Below, in pieces: positions 42,129 to 54,017 of a stretch of 64,000 nt of DNA. The DNA lies in contig NC_068567.1 of NCBI RefSeq assembly GCF_025698545.1, forward strand, positions 57,355,371 through 57,419,370, given 5' to 3'. Position 1 is the first letter of the stretch. Every line of letters starts with the position of its first letter. The stretch comes from Gossypium raimondii. Taxonomy: Eukaryota; Streptophyta; Magnoliopsida; Malvales; Malvaceae. The notes below the pieces were generated by a model that ran no database searches, was not told the origin of the DNA, and was given only the letters and a program-made list of their open reading frames with translations. The translations under genes were made by a program, and so were the position numbers.

Positions 42129-43197
42129 AAGTAAACTACACTCATTATCTTTGAATTTTGGTTAAATTTACGTTTTGAGTTTTGACCACTCAATATTATT
42201 GAATTATTACATTTTATCTTTCATCCGTTAACTCATGATAAAATGATGATGTGATACGTTAATTTAAAGGGTAATAACCAATTTTATCTTTGAAATATAA
42301 ATAAAATATTATTTTGATATTTTTAATTATTTTCTTAATAATTATTTAATTAAATAAAAACTGTATATTAATATTAAATAAAATAATTATATTAATATAA
42401 AATAACCCCCCCCTCCCTCTCGGTCCCTCTTAAGTCTTTGCGTGGAAAACAGGAAGGTGTGCAAGTCAGGAAATTTGAGCGTTTCATATTCTCCGATACC
42501 TACTTCTAACGCTGATGTTGCATGGAAAGGTTCCAATGTGTTCTTTGGTTATGAAGTATTGCCTGCTTTCAAAGATGTTCCAGCTTCAGAGAAGCAGAAC
42601 TTATACATAAAAAAGATTCATCTTGTATTTGATTTCAATTACCCCACCAAGAACCTCATAGAGAAGGAGATCAAGCGACAGACATTTTTAGAGCATGTTG
42701 AATATGTTACCTCTGCAAATGGGAAATTTTCAGATGCTGTTCTGCAAGAAATTGTTAAAATGATATCAACAAACTAATTTAGGAGCCTTAATCCTCAACC
42801 ACGCGAGAATAAAATCCTGCTTGGCCACACTTGCAAATTGTATATGAGTTTCTTTTGGGGTTTGTGGAGGGGAGGAGAGGGACGGCGTGGGGAGGGGAGG
42901 GTTTTATTTTATTTAATATTAATATAATTTTTTACTTAATTTTATAATTATTTTTTATAATTTATTCTTAATATTTTTAAAAAATATTTTTAGAATAATT
43001 ATTAATAAATAATAAATAATATCAAAAAATGTTATATTCATATTTTAGGGACCAAATTGATTATTAGCTTAATGCGCCGCGTCATTATTTTATTAGAGAT
43101 AAATAAAAATTTAACAATTTAATAACTTAATAGCTATTATGTAATTAAAATAAATTGGATGGCCTAAACATAATGTTGATCAAACTTTAATTTACCC
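42129..43197. mobile_element. Pack-MULE-like element carrying a PP2A B' gene fragment
   Basis: Two long inverted arms of about 300 bp (42129-42430 and 42860-43197) enclose host gene sequence. Shared arm landmarks, read inward, are AAGTAAAC / AGGGTAAA ends, ATGATGTGATACGTTAATTT against ATGACGCGGCGCATTAAGCT, ATATTAATATTAAATAAAAT in both, and a CCCTCCC...CGGTCCCTCT / CCCTCCC...CGTCCCTCT segment at the inner edge. The 9-bp flanks TATTATTTC and TTTTATTTT agree at 7 of 9, but the sequence is so AT-rich that this is weak support. Long arms plus a captured gene piece and no transposase define a Pack-MULE. The arms have diverged, so it is not recent. Confidence 0.7.
42442..42865 (+). pseudogene. Captured fragment of a PP2A B' (B56) regulatory subunit gene
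   Basis: The plus strand reads [36 protein letters not shown] and [20 protein letters not shown], then [16 protein letters not shown]. Plant B' subunits of the eta/theta type have GYEVLPALKDVPNSEKQNLF, then VVFDFTDPTKN and KRQTLLELVDYV at this place. The region is the N-terminal part of the B56 domain. The family NLFR becomes N-stop-FR (stop at 42774-42776). The same frame then gives SLNPQPRENKI, and a deletion shifts it to PAWPHLQIVYEFLLGFV, so the acidic DLEEEEP stretch is lost. The fragment starts and ends inside the inverted arms. It cannot make a working subunit. The open first 111 codons could be translated if transcribed. Confidence 0.8.
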
Positions 43198-43223
43198 TTT
43201 TATTTTTGTAATAAGAAAATGGA

Positions 43224-43840
43224 TTATTTGACGAACATGCGGTCTATTCTTAACTCGTGAAGGACCAAATAATGAGCTGTATGAAAAATTTGGGTATCAA
43301 CCGAGAAATCCTTCATCATTTTAGCCAACAAGTGAGCGGCACAATTCACTTCTCTCAGAATTTGCTCAAAACTAATTCTCCATTCTCGACTACATAACTC
43401 CCGAATTCTTAGAACCAAGTCTATGTGTAAATACCTTTAATAACAAGTGCACAATCTGTATCAACAACATCTCTCCATTTAGCATCTCACTCATCATAAA
43501 TTGTCCATAACTCCGCTTGCTAAACACTATACCTGCCGATATTTCTGCCTATCCCACACACCCAATTATCATGTGCATCTCTCGTCACTACTATCGGTGC
43601 GGCTAACCTAGAAACCGGATTACGAGCACTGTCAGTATTCAACTTAATGGATCTCGAAGGAGGTGGAATCCATTTTCAATCCCCATTCTGTCATATAGTA
43701 TTTTCAACAGGTCTCCCAGACAAAATCTTGAGTGATTTTGCCCAACACCATGAAGTTTGAAAGAAACATTTTAGTTTGTTTCCAGAACTTCCAGCAGAGG
43801 AGGATAAACAGAGACTTCCAATCGATCTCCTGAAAAACTA
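43224..43840 (-). mobile_element. LINE remnant: RNase H region
   Basis: On the minus strand, from high to low coordinate: DWKSLFILLCWKFWKQTKMF, then WIPPPSRSIKLNTDSARNPV (first catalytic Asp in NTD), then VTRDAHDNWVCGIGRNIGRY, QAELWTIYDE, and finally LCSREWRISFEQILREVNCA followed by AHLLAKMMKDFS. This is the usual end of plant LINE-type polyproteins. Stops and at least one frame change break it. It starts right next to the Pack-MULE right end. Confidence 0.7.
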
Positions 43841-43849
43841 ATAGTTTAT

Positions 43850-45820
43850 ACAGAGAGAGCGTACTGTCTTTGTGAACCGCTTCATGTCAACACTTTTGAG
43901 TATTAACAAAGTGAACTCATTCCAACTTTCTACAAAAACTTAATTAGAGAAATGGTTTAATTAATTAAGAGAGGAAGAGATGCGGATGTTTCTTCTATTT
44001 TGATTTGAGTACATCATCGTCTTCATTGACGGACTGGCGGCCCCTTTTGTTTACATCCCATGCCTTCACAGTAGGTTTAGTTGGCAATTAAATTATTGTT
44101 TTTATTTAATATTTAGTTGGTATTTTAGAAAATTTAGTAAACTAATAAAGTGGGTTTTTAGGAAAATATTTGATGAAGATGCAAAAGTAGACAATTAAAG
44201 TAGAAACAATAAAAAAAGGGAAATGTGACAAATGTTAGGCTGACCAGAAAAATTAAAAATAAAGAAAAAGGCAAACCCACCCACTAATTGACATGGTGGC
44301 AAGTAATCCCTTGTGGTAGCTATCTTAAACTTCCATTAGAGTCTAATACGTTAATGATGACTCCATCAATAAACAAAGCTCTACTATGTTATCAATAATT
44401 TAGAAAAGGTGTTAATTCTTCTTCTTCTTTTTAATGCTGGTCTCTAATTATCAATAATTTGGAATTTAATCCATTTGATAAATTTTGAAAATATTTTTAT
44501 TTACAATTTTAAATTCATTTATTGCAAAAAACTATTTGGTATTGAAAAATATAGAAGAAGACATACTTAGCATATGTTATAAAATATTTTCTTACCTTTT
44601 GGGTTAGTGAAAATGAGAATGGATGGGAAGAGATCATCTCTATAAATGACATCTACAACAATTGTTTAAGTTATCACCCTTGTAAATGCCATGTACATGA
44701 ATTCCAATAGCATAGGCTACTAGGTGCGTGTGGGAACAAGATTATGGCCTCCAAGAAAAGGCAAATACATGCAATGGTTATGGATTTGACATCAACATTT
44801 GTTACAATCATCAAATATTTCATTCCACATGGTAATAAATAAAATGAAATAAAAAAAATCATCAAACATTTGTTACAATCTAAAATATTAATACTAAAAC
44901 TAATAGTAGGTTAAAAAAATTACCATGTTTATGGCACGTAAAACAACATAACCCAAATTAAAGGTAAAAAGTAAGAATTTGGAAGGGTTGAGAAATTAGC
45001 TTAATGGGAGTAGATTTTTTATTGTATGAAAAAATGAAGGAGGTGAGATTCAATGCATATTAATTAGGGTTAGATTTTTCATACTTGAAAAAAAATTATG
45101 AGTGTTATTAATTAGGATCAAAATTTTCATCAATCAAAGTTAAATATAAATATTTAGATTTATATATTTTATGAAATTCCACATTCATGAATGTTAAGTG
45201 TATTTTTTTTTAAGATTATTGAGCTCAAAAAACTTGATGGTACAAAAACCATATTTGTTATTACAATATTATAATAAAAACTTAGGCGAAACTAAAATTA
45301 TACCTAAATACAAATCACAAAGTTAAAAGAGTTAAAATGTGATTAGTTGATAAAGTACTAGATTTCAAAATATAGTAACAAGCAAGAGAGAGAGAGGGGG
45401 AGTGGAGGCATTTGGCTTCATATCAAAAGGAGGGCATGGGGCCAGAAGAAATAGAGAGTTCAAAAAAGGAGAAGAATATGGCCAATTCCTCATCTCACTC
45501 TCTCCTTTGTTTCTAAATGTTTTCCCATTAAAACTTGGATTTAGTACGGCCAATTAGTTTTAATGAATCATTACATCCACAGTTGATTGAGGGATGCATC
45601 AAATTAGTGAATGGAATTAAAAATTGATTGAATTTATTATTTTTGTAAATTTTTTAAGAATTTATTTAATCGAACCAATTAGACCAATAAGTTACTGTAT
45701 TAACCAGTTTAATTACCAACTTGATTCTAAAAGCCTTCAATTTAAGAGCTCAAATGAAAAACAAGAAAACAAATTCGAATTTCATCTTTATACTTTTAAA
45801 ATTGTTACAATATTTTCTCA
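43850..45820. other. Intergenic AT-rich region
   Basis: No gene or clear element is seen. A GA-rich run at about 45385-45402 is the only notable composition change. Confidence 0.4.
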
Positions 45821-45825
45821 GCAAA

Positions 45826-45899
45826 TGGATTTTATTAATTATAGAAAGGTACAACTAAGAGGTGGATTTTATTAATTATAAAAAGGTACAACTAAGAGG
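45826..45899. repeat. 37-bp tandem duplication
   Basis: A unit beginning TGGATTTTATTAATTATAGA and ending ACTAAGAGG occurs twice head to tail (45826-45862, 45863-45899) with one difference. Confidence 0.85.
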
Positions 45900-46090
45900 T
45901 ATGTTATGGTGGTTGCTCATCTCATCCTAACTATCAAATTAGGAGTTCAATCCTTGTCCATGAGAATGCAGTACATTTTATGGCTAGTTGTTTATTTTTT
46001 TGGAAAGCACCTAGGCAAGAGGATTAGTCAGTTTTACCAATGGTAGATACCTTGATTTTGACCAAAAAAGTTATAAAATTGTACTAATAG
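45900..46090 (+). repeat. Possible tRNA-derived SINE
   Basis: A-box-like TGGTGGTTGCTCA and B-box-like GTTCAATCC are spaced about 38 bp apart. A tRNA-unrelated body follows. No clear tail or target-site duplication was found. Confidence 0.3.
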
Positions 46091-46640
46091 AATACAACCA
46101 ATGCTATAATAGTTTTCAAAGTCTTAGAATTGCATCAATTAAGTTTTGTTTTTTTAGTTGAAGTCCAATTGTTAACTCAACTCCAACCTAAAGTATGTTT
46201 AAAACACATTGGATATATATATATATATATATATATTGAATGGAAAACCTAGATCTAATGTGTTAATAAAATAAACATTGTCATTAAAATTTATGAAGTT
46301 TTTTTAAAAAATAATATATTAATACAAGTTTTTCACTGATAAGTTCATATGTGTTTAATGATCAATATATTTTAATTATTCTTTGCACCAGATTTAAAGA
46401 ATTGAAAAATCTAAGCCAACATTAGGCGGACTCGAACCAACCAAATATCTTAGTTGATATGATATTATTGATTGTTTAAAATAAAAATAAAAGAAATCCA
46501 TATAAGTGAAAGAATAATTTAATAACTTATTTAATATAAAAGTTTAAAATAATTTAATAATCCTCATGTTTTACTAATCAATTTCTTAAGATGAATTAAG
46601 GAAAAATCTCTGAAGCTAAGCTGTTATCCTCTCTCTATCT
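46091..46640. other. AT-rich upstream region with TA microsatellite
   Basis: A TA repeat lies at 46214-46236. Otherwise no gene is recognised. Confidence 0.5.
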
Positions 46641-46642
46641 AA

Positions 46643-46650
46643 TATTTATA
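46643..46650 (+). promoter_or_regulatory. TATA-like box of the GPI-anchored protein gene
   Basis: TATTTATAAGG precedes a leader of about 400 bp that contains GAGAGAGAGAG and CTCTCTCTCTC runs, common in plant 5' UTRs. Confidence 0.5.
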
Positions 46651-47080
46651 AGGTAAACCCTGTCATTTCTCATTTTCTTTGAAGATAAAGGTAAAAAGAA
46701 GCTCCAGAATTCCTGATTAAACACCACATAGAGAGAGAGAGCGAAGAGATACCCAATCCCAATCTCATCTCCATTCTCACTCCCTCTCTCTCTCTCACTT
46801 CCATTTTTTCTTCTTTTTCTATAGGCTGCTTATAGTTTACAGCTTATTATTATTTTGAAATGTTAGGCCTGAACAAGGCACAAAGCACCACGACCTTTTT
46901 ACATATCTCTTTCCCTTTTTCTTCTCCTATGTGAAAAGGGAATCATCATTATCGAACCAGTTTCAAGGTCGTCTCCCTTCTAACTCCCATTCCCACCTTC
47001 ACTTTTCCTTTGAAAAGAAGTGTCTAAAAGGTAAAACAAAACCTCATCATTAGACGTAAAACCAACCGGATAAAAATAAC

Positions 47081-48696
47081 ATGGTTGCTTTTCCCCTCGT
47101 TTCCACCTTTTTTCTATTATTTTCTTTCACTTTCTTCCCTCATTCTCTCGCCGGTTTCCTAGCTCAACCGGTTCCCGGTTCCGATGAGCCGTTAAAGCCT
47201 GGAGGCTACTCATCCCCAAACACGGTCCCCGCATTCCCTGCTCAAACCCAAGCTCAAATTTGCCGGCTTGACTTGTCAGCCGAGCTATTCGGCGGTGTCA
47301 ACGACGCCTGTGGCCACAACCTGGACAGAAGCCGCTGCTGTCCCGTCTTAGCAGCGTGGCTGTTTGCAGCTCACGCCAGGTATGCTTTGGAGGTCACGGC
47401 TCCTGCTCCAGCGGAATCGGAGTTGCCGGAGCAGCCCATGAGGCCGGACGATTCGCAAAAGTGTGTGAACTCGTTACAAGACTCATTGTTAAGTAAGCGT
47501 GTGAGGATTCCTCAACCAAACGCCAGTTGCGATGCGATTTTATGTTTTTGTGGGATAAGGCTTCACCAGATTAGTTCCTTGAGTTGCCCGGCTGCGTTTA
47601 ACGTTTCCGGCCACCACCGAAATGCAACACCCACTGCTGCTGTGAAAAATTTGGAGAAGAATTGCAGGAACTCTACTTATGCTGGGTGTACCAAATGCCT
47701 CGGTGCTCTCCAAAAGGTAACTCATTAATGGAACTTATTCCCTCTTCTTGGGTCCTTATATAGGCTGCGTAGTAGTTAATGAGTCCGACAATCCCTTCAT
47801 GCGAAATGCATTAATTCCAGCTCTAATCTTTTCATCTTTTCTCTAGGAATGTTGTCTTAAAACTCGTTCTGCCTCATCAGAATATACTTGCTCTCTCAGA
47901 TTTCTAATGTTAAAAGTAATGAAAATGCATTTAATAAGGTCAATATAAAAAGGATTGCTCTATAAAAATCTCTACTTTGCAATTAGCTTTCACAACCCAA
48001 AACTTTGAGGTTAGTTTTTAATTGTAGATTGGTAATGGCCACTGATGGAGGAGTGGGTTGTTTGAAGGTGGGACTGTTTTAGGGTAAAGAGGGTCTACTT
48101 TTTGCTATTTTTATGGAAGGAATCAAGGCCATTCTGGTAGACCCAAGAAAGTGACATTGTCATGTGCATCAATGAGGGCTAGTATCCTTTTTCATTGCAT
48201 ACAAATAGACGTTTGGCCAAGATTTCCTTCCCCGTTACCTTTCCCCTTCCATGCACCAACTTAGCTGCTATGATGGTGTAGTCCTGACCTGAGTTCTTAG
48301 TTTTCAGTTCAACTAAATCTCTAAAACACCCTTATTTGTGGTTGGGAATTTCAGCTCAAAGGCGGATACAACAAGAACGGAACGCAAGACAAGAGCACCA
48401 CCGACAGAGCCAGCAAGATGTTCAACCGAGACTGCCAGCTCATGGGGCTGACATGGCTTCTTGCACGCAACAAAACGGCCTACATACCTACCGTTTCAGC
48501 CGTGCTGAGGGCCATAATGTACAGTGCGCACCCTCACGAGTCCAAGTGCAGCCCTGATCAAGAGAACATGCCCTTAGCAGTTGATTCTCTTCAGTTCGAG
48601 AAGGCTCAGTCGTCCTCACCAAAGTCACCACCGTCGTGGGCGTCTTTTACGTTCCCGGTTCTGCCCCCTATCATTTTGGGTTTACTATTTGGGTAG
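47081..48696 (+). CDS. GPI-anchored SPARK-domain protein (At4g28100-like)
   Basis: Secreted, cell-surface protein of 325 residues in two exons (47081-47716 and 48355-48696) with a 638-bp GT-AG phase-0 intron. Residues 1-25 are a signal peptide (MVAFPLVSTFFLLFSFTFF, cleavage near SLAG). A cysteine-rich extracellular domain follows, with CRLD, NDACGHNLDRSRCCPVLAAW and LFAAHARYAL, then CDAILCFCGIRLHQIS and the CTKCL pair. This pattern is that of the SPARK domain found in plant GPI-anchored proteins and some receptor kinases. There are six N-glycosylation sites (NAS, NVS, NAT, NST, NGT, NKT). After exon 2 (RASKMFNRDCQLMGLTWLL, HPHESKCSPD) comes a Ser/Pro-rich linker and a final hydrophobic stretch (FTFPVLPPIILGLLFG) that serves as the GPI-attachment signal. 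It resembles the uncharacterised At4g28100 protein. Function is unknown; a role at the plasma membrane or wall is inferred from the anchor. Confidence 0.92.
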
Positions 48697-48719
48697 CGGC
48701 GGTGGGTGACAATGTGGTT

Positions 48720-49800
48720 TTTGCCGGTTGCTGCCTCTTACTATATTTTTTTGGTAGTCATCTGAGACTGTCGGGGATTCACGTGAAGCTTTGTTAGGTA
48801 ACAGACAGTGAGAAACGGGCTAATGCGGGGTCGTTTTGTCTTCTTGTCCATTGTACATTTCAGCTTGTTTTCAGATTTGTTTGACATTATGTAACTGAGG
48901 AAGTCGAGGTCGAGAACAAGGAACAGTCTTCTATTAATGTGTAGTTACAATTATTCAACTTTTGCCTGCCAATTTCTTCATACGACAGCTTCATCATTAT
49001 TCCTTCAATTCGCCCTTCTTTTTTTCTTCGCTTACATATATTTTGGTTTTTTACATAAATAATACAAAAAAATTTAAATAGTATGTCTTTTACAATAAAA
49101 TTTAAGAAAATAGTAAATTTTTTACAATAAATTTAGGTACTGTTAATATGTTAGACGATACTAGCCCCAAAAGCAATTTGTCATTGTCCAATCGGAAAAA
49201 GAATTATTTTTTAAGTAGTGTTGCTATGAGTTTTCTTTAAATAATATAAAAAAAATTATTTTTTTAAATTGATGTCGCCTGACATATTTGCAACACCAAT
49301 TTAAATTATATATAAAAAATGTTGGGGCATTGTGACTAAGTAGTTACATTGGGGAGGATGTCGTCTAATAATATGGTGGGACCAAATTTGTATTCAAAAA
49401 AACAAATCTATTGTTGTTTATCAATTTCGAAGCAAAATGAGATAAAAATTGAATTGTTAGAGTTTAATGAGAGAAATTTTAAGTTTGAAACAATGGCATA
49501 AGTCTCAAACTTAGATCCCTATAGTTATTAGAAATCAAGATTGAAGATAAATTTTTTTCATTTCATAAATCAAAAATTTTTGGACTTCGAAATAAAATTT
49601 GAGTTGATAAGGTTAATTTGTAATTATTATTTTTATGTAATTTCATTTTATTTCTCTTATGTAATTATGTGATTATATATTGATAATAATTTCTAGTAAG
49701 AGATGCATATTACATTGTTTGATAAAATGTTTTTATTGTTTTATAATAGTATGAATTGTTTTAATAGCATTTTATTTTTAATTTATTTTACAGATTTCAT
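48720..49800. other. 3' region of the GPI-anchored protein gene and AT-rich spacer
   Basis: The 3' UTR probably ends near 48935-48960 (TCTTCTATTAATGTGTAG). The rest holds ATTTTTTTAAATTGATGTCGCC-type repeat fragments and no gene. Confidence 0.45.
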
Positions 49801-49807
49801 ATAAAAG

Positions 49808-50545
49808 ATGAATAACCAATTCTTCATATACGTCCATTCTGATGGGAGTAATTTGTCATATGAAAGTTTGTTGTATATTTGAATCATGTCATCAAATAAG
49901 AATGATGTTTAACAAGAGTGTAAAACTTGATGAAATCAAACAAAATATTAGTGTAAAAATTGCTCGATGTTGTGGGAGGAAGATGTTCAGACAATTCTAC
50001 AAATTTTCAATTTCATCAACTCCGTGCAAATAGAAGGAGATGCAACTTGTAGAGGATGATGATGTGGAGCCTATGACTACACTGTATTGTTCACTTGGTA
50101 ACCTTGAACCAGTTGAGTTGTTCGCTGAGTTAGCGGATGTTGAGTCGATACAAAATGTCACTCCTTTAAATCAACAATATGGAGTTCATGATTCGTATAC
50201 AGAGGTTCTAAGAGCATCTGTGGATAGGCAATCTTATGTATACATGTTTTACTTTGATTTGAATGTTGGGTGAGTAGAATCGTGTGATTATGGAGTGACA
50301 TAATGTTACTCTCTCAAACCTGCATTCTTATCATCCATCAATGAACCTTGGGGTGTATAAAAGTAAATAAAAAAATTATATGTCCAAAAGGTTTGACCAA
50401 GAGATGTGGAGTACTGAGGTGCAAAGCTAAAGAACTCATCCATCATTGATGACCTCAGATGGTAAGAACTTGCTTGGGATATTGATGTACCTAGAGACTC
50501 ATACTTAGGTTGTGATTATGTTTGGGGTTCGAACTGAGTACTCAT
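49808..50545 (+). mobile_element. MuDR-like (Mutator) protein N-terminal remnant
   Basis: The plus strand starts MNNQFFIYVHSDGSNLSYES and continues in shifted frames with KLDEIKQNISVKIARCCGRK, then MFRQFYKFSISS, then MQLVEDDDVEPMTTLYCSLG, then ELADVESIQNVTPLNQQYGV. This resembles the N-terminal region of plant MuDR-type proteins, which in cotton read like SLVGDDDVEMM and VTPLSQQYGVEDP. Several stops and frame changes are present and neither the transposase catalytic core nor the zinc knuckle is in the window, so it is a relic. The long LTR starts immediately after it. Confidence 0.55.
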
Positions 50546-50553
50546 ATGCAGGT

Positions 50554-53500
50554 TGTTGGATTTGGTGTCTTAAGTGTAGTATATTTGTTTGTATACTTGT
50601 ATTTTTTAGAATAGATTGATTTAATAAAATTTTCTATAAATTACATCAATACCCTTTCTATATTGTCTTCAATGGTTTTTACACGAAAAATAAAATGGAA
50701 GAAAATATTAGCTCACTAGTTATCTAATGTTTAACTAATACTAAGTGGTGTTATGTGGTCGGATCGTAATATGGAAAAACAACTTATATTAGTAGATGAA
50801 CCTAAACATGCCCTTAGTATAATAAAAAATGAGCAAACCAATTGAAAAACTTATATGACATCTATCAAGTCCAATCAGGGAGATGTTTTGTCTTGAGTAT
50901 CGAAATAGATGACTATTAAAAGATAGAGACATAAATTGATTAACTGGACTGACAATACATCAAACATAACCCAAGTAAAATAGATCTTGAATCCGTTTAT
51001 GGATTTATTCACTTGTGATGTTAATAATGTGGCATATCTCAATCTTGAGTAGATAATGAATTATGTATGTGTGACTCGTATACTTTATTGTAAGTAAAAA
51101 CTTGGGTTCAAATAAATAAGGAATCGAAAGCTGGTGCATTAGGTATACAACTTCTATAGTATGTAACATCATTAACAATAGTGAAATTAATAACCCAAGA
51201 AATAGATAAATGATATCCTTTCATTGGCATTACATGATAGATGAAAAGTAAACGTGACTATGAGTCGTTTGTCTTTGTGATAAATAACTCAATTACTATT
51301 CGATAGTAATTAACTTTTCATGAAAGAAAATGTAATAATTACCATGAGACAAAATAAGATCATATTGGGAGAACGAATTTATTTTAAAGAGATTAAGAAT
51401 ATCCTATGAGGGTAACACACTTATAGCAAGGTCATTGGACGAGCACTGATCGAGTAACTTTCGTAATGGTATGTAATTGTGGAGAGCTCGGTCAGAATGC
51501 TATAGTGGGATGCCTTCACGACTTAATGAGTTTATTATTAATAGGCGAAAAGCTGAAACTTAATTAAATAATTTGAGCCCTAATTACATATGTCCAATCA
51601 ATTCCTTCACTAGCTCGATGAAATGAGAAATGAATTGCTTTTAGAATAAAATGAACACACATGAATAAAAATGATAAAGTTAGAGAGATGAGTTACATTT
51701 GGAAATGAACGTGGTTTCTCACTATAGAAATGACCTGAGAATTAATTTAAGTTTTTTGAATCATTATTTAATCAAATAATTGAAGTTTGAAAATAAAATT
51801 AAATTAATTAGTCATTGTGAATCCATTGGATATGGAAATTAAATATATTTTCTTATAAATTTTTATGGTAAAGTTGTCATTACTTTAATGAATTAGAATT
51901 GGGTTGAGAAAATTATTTAATTGAAAAATCAAATTTTTAAATATTTATTTTGGGAAATAGAAAAATAAGTGCTGAGTTGAATTAAATTATAAAGTGTTGG
52001 GTTAAAAGTTTAGAAAGCACATGTAATTGAACCCAATACAAAAGAGATCCAAAACCCCTCATAATAAGTATGAGGGGTGGCAGCCCTAGTATAATCAATT
52101 AGGGTTAGCGACCCCTCTCTCCTAATAGAACTAGGGGACTTATTTTTCTATCAGATAAATATTATTTGTATTTTACTAATTCAACCAGGATTATCCAATC
52201 CCTCCCTATAGATAGATTGCACTGGTAGGGCTAAAAAATACATAAGTTATACACAACTTTGAGACATTATTATTCTTCCATAAAATAGTGAGAATTTATT
52301 TCTAAATACAAATTCTATTTTCTGGGAATAACAATTCTACTAGTTTCTATAAAGAGAGATTTATCTTCCTACAGAAAGTAAGAAAATTATTTCTGATTTT
52401 GTGTCTAATTCGTGATTGTTCGAACCTATACTCAAAGTGATTCGTGATACGAGAATAGCGGAGAAGGTTGTTTGGTTGAAAGTCAGGAACAACAAGGATT
52501 CGTTTCGCACAAAGCACATGTACTTTTCACGAAATGTTTATAGCTATAAATGTAACACCCCCTAACCCCAAACCATCACCGGAATAGGGTTACGAGGTAT
52601 TACCGGACATATCTGATAATTTACAATAATTCTTAAATAAATATCAAACATATTAAGATAAAATCATAAATTCATATAGAAATTACAAATTGACTTTTTT
52701 TTTTATAAAAATTTCGGCAACATTTCTGCTTACTTTTACACTAAACCTCCTGCAAATAAAACCATAAATTTTTACAAACATAACCAATTCAGCTAATTCA
52801 ACCAATTCATTTCACATTCTTATTTTCTATTCTAAATGCATTCTAATCAAACTCAATTAATTAATATCAATTTAAATTTATCAATGTACTAATTAATTTG
52901 GAATGGATAAATTTCTTTCATTAAAATTCTTAGATTTATAATACTAACATTTTAGCTATTTATATTCAAAACATAATAACGTTTATACACATCCTATGTA
53001 CATGCCACATTCTAAAAGAAAATATACATCACCAAAATTTGCTAAAGTCGGGTCTGGTTTTGGATGCTGGCTCAATACTTGACTTCTACAACTGCATGAC
53101 GGAAACAACCGTCTGTTGAGTATTTTATACTCAATGGTATTACTATAAATTAAACTATTTAATAATAATAAAATTTCAAATATTGACCATAATCTTTATA
53201 AATCACTTAAAAACCAAATATACATATTCATATATCATTCCATAACTTTTAAATATATATATATATATTTTCATTCTAATTCAATTCATAATTTAACTCA
53301 TACATTCTTTCTCGTATTTTTCTATAGTGACAAATCAACAATTTCGTTTTTAAATTTTTATTTCAATTATTTACCCTATTAACAAAGCTCGGACTCTGAC
53401 AGATACGCGGATTCCACCCAAACACACCAGATTATCCAACCTAAACACACCCGGAATTATTTAAATCCTCCATAACACACCAATGTATCATATCCTCCCT

Positions 53501-53977
53501 AACACACCAATAAGGCATTAAATGCCTCTTCGGATAAACCGAAGCATATAATAATAAAATCATCTTCTCAGCCGAATTACAAATCTCATCATCACATCAC
53601 AAATCCAATGGCATGCCATTTGTATCTAATCTAGTCCGATAAGTTAATAGGGTATTATTTTACTTTCCGAATTTCAAATCCATTTCCACAACAATCTCAA
53701 ATACTCAAACAATTCAAAACATCCATTATTTCAATTCACATATATTTCAATATTTACACATATTCTTACTTAATTTCAAATGTTATCACTTACCTTACTT
53801 TAAATGCCTCATGAATACAATTTCAATATATCATTTATTAAATAGATTAAGTTATAGTAATACAAACCCGGAATACGCGTTTACTCTTCAACGATCTTTT
53901 CTTTTCCTTTGGATGCCGATGCCTCGTTTTCCTTGTTAGCTACGAAAATAATAATTATTTTCACTATTAATTACAAT

Positions 53978-54017
<40 letters not shown>

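Noticed and set aside
53983-54017. Short AAT array as a possible tandem-repeat locus or CRISPR-like array
   Set aside because: A simple trinucleotide microsatellite inside an LTR; no spacers.
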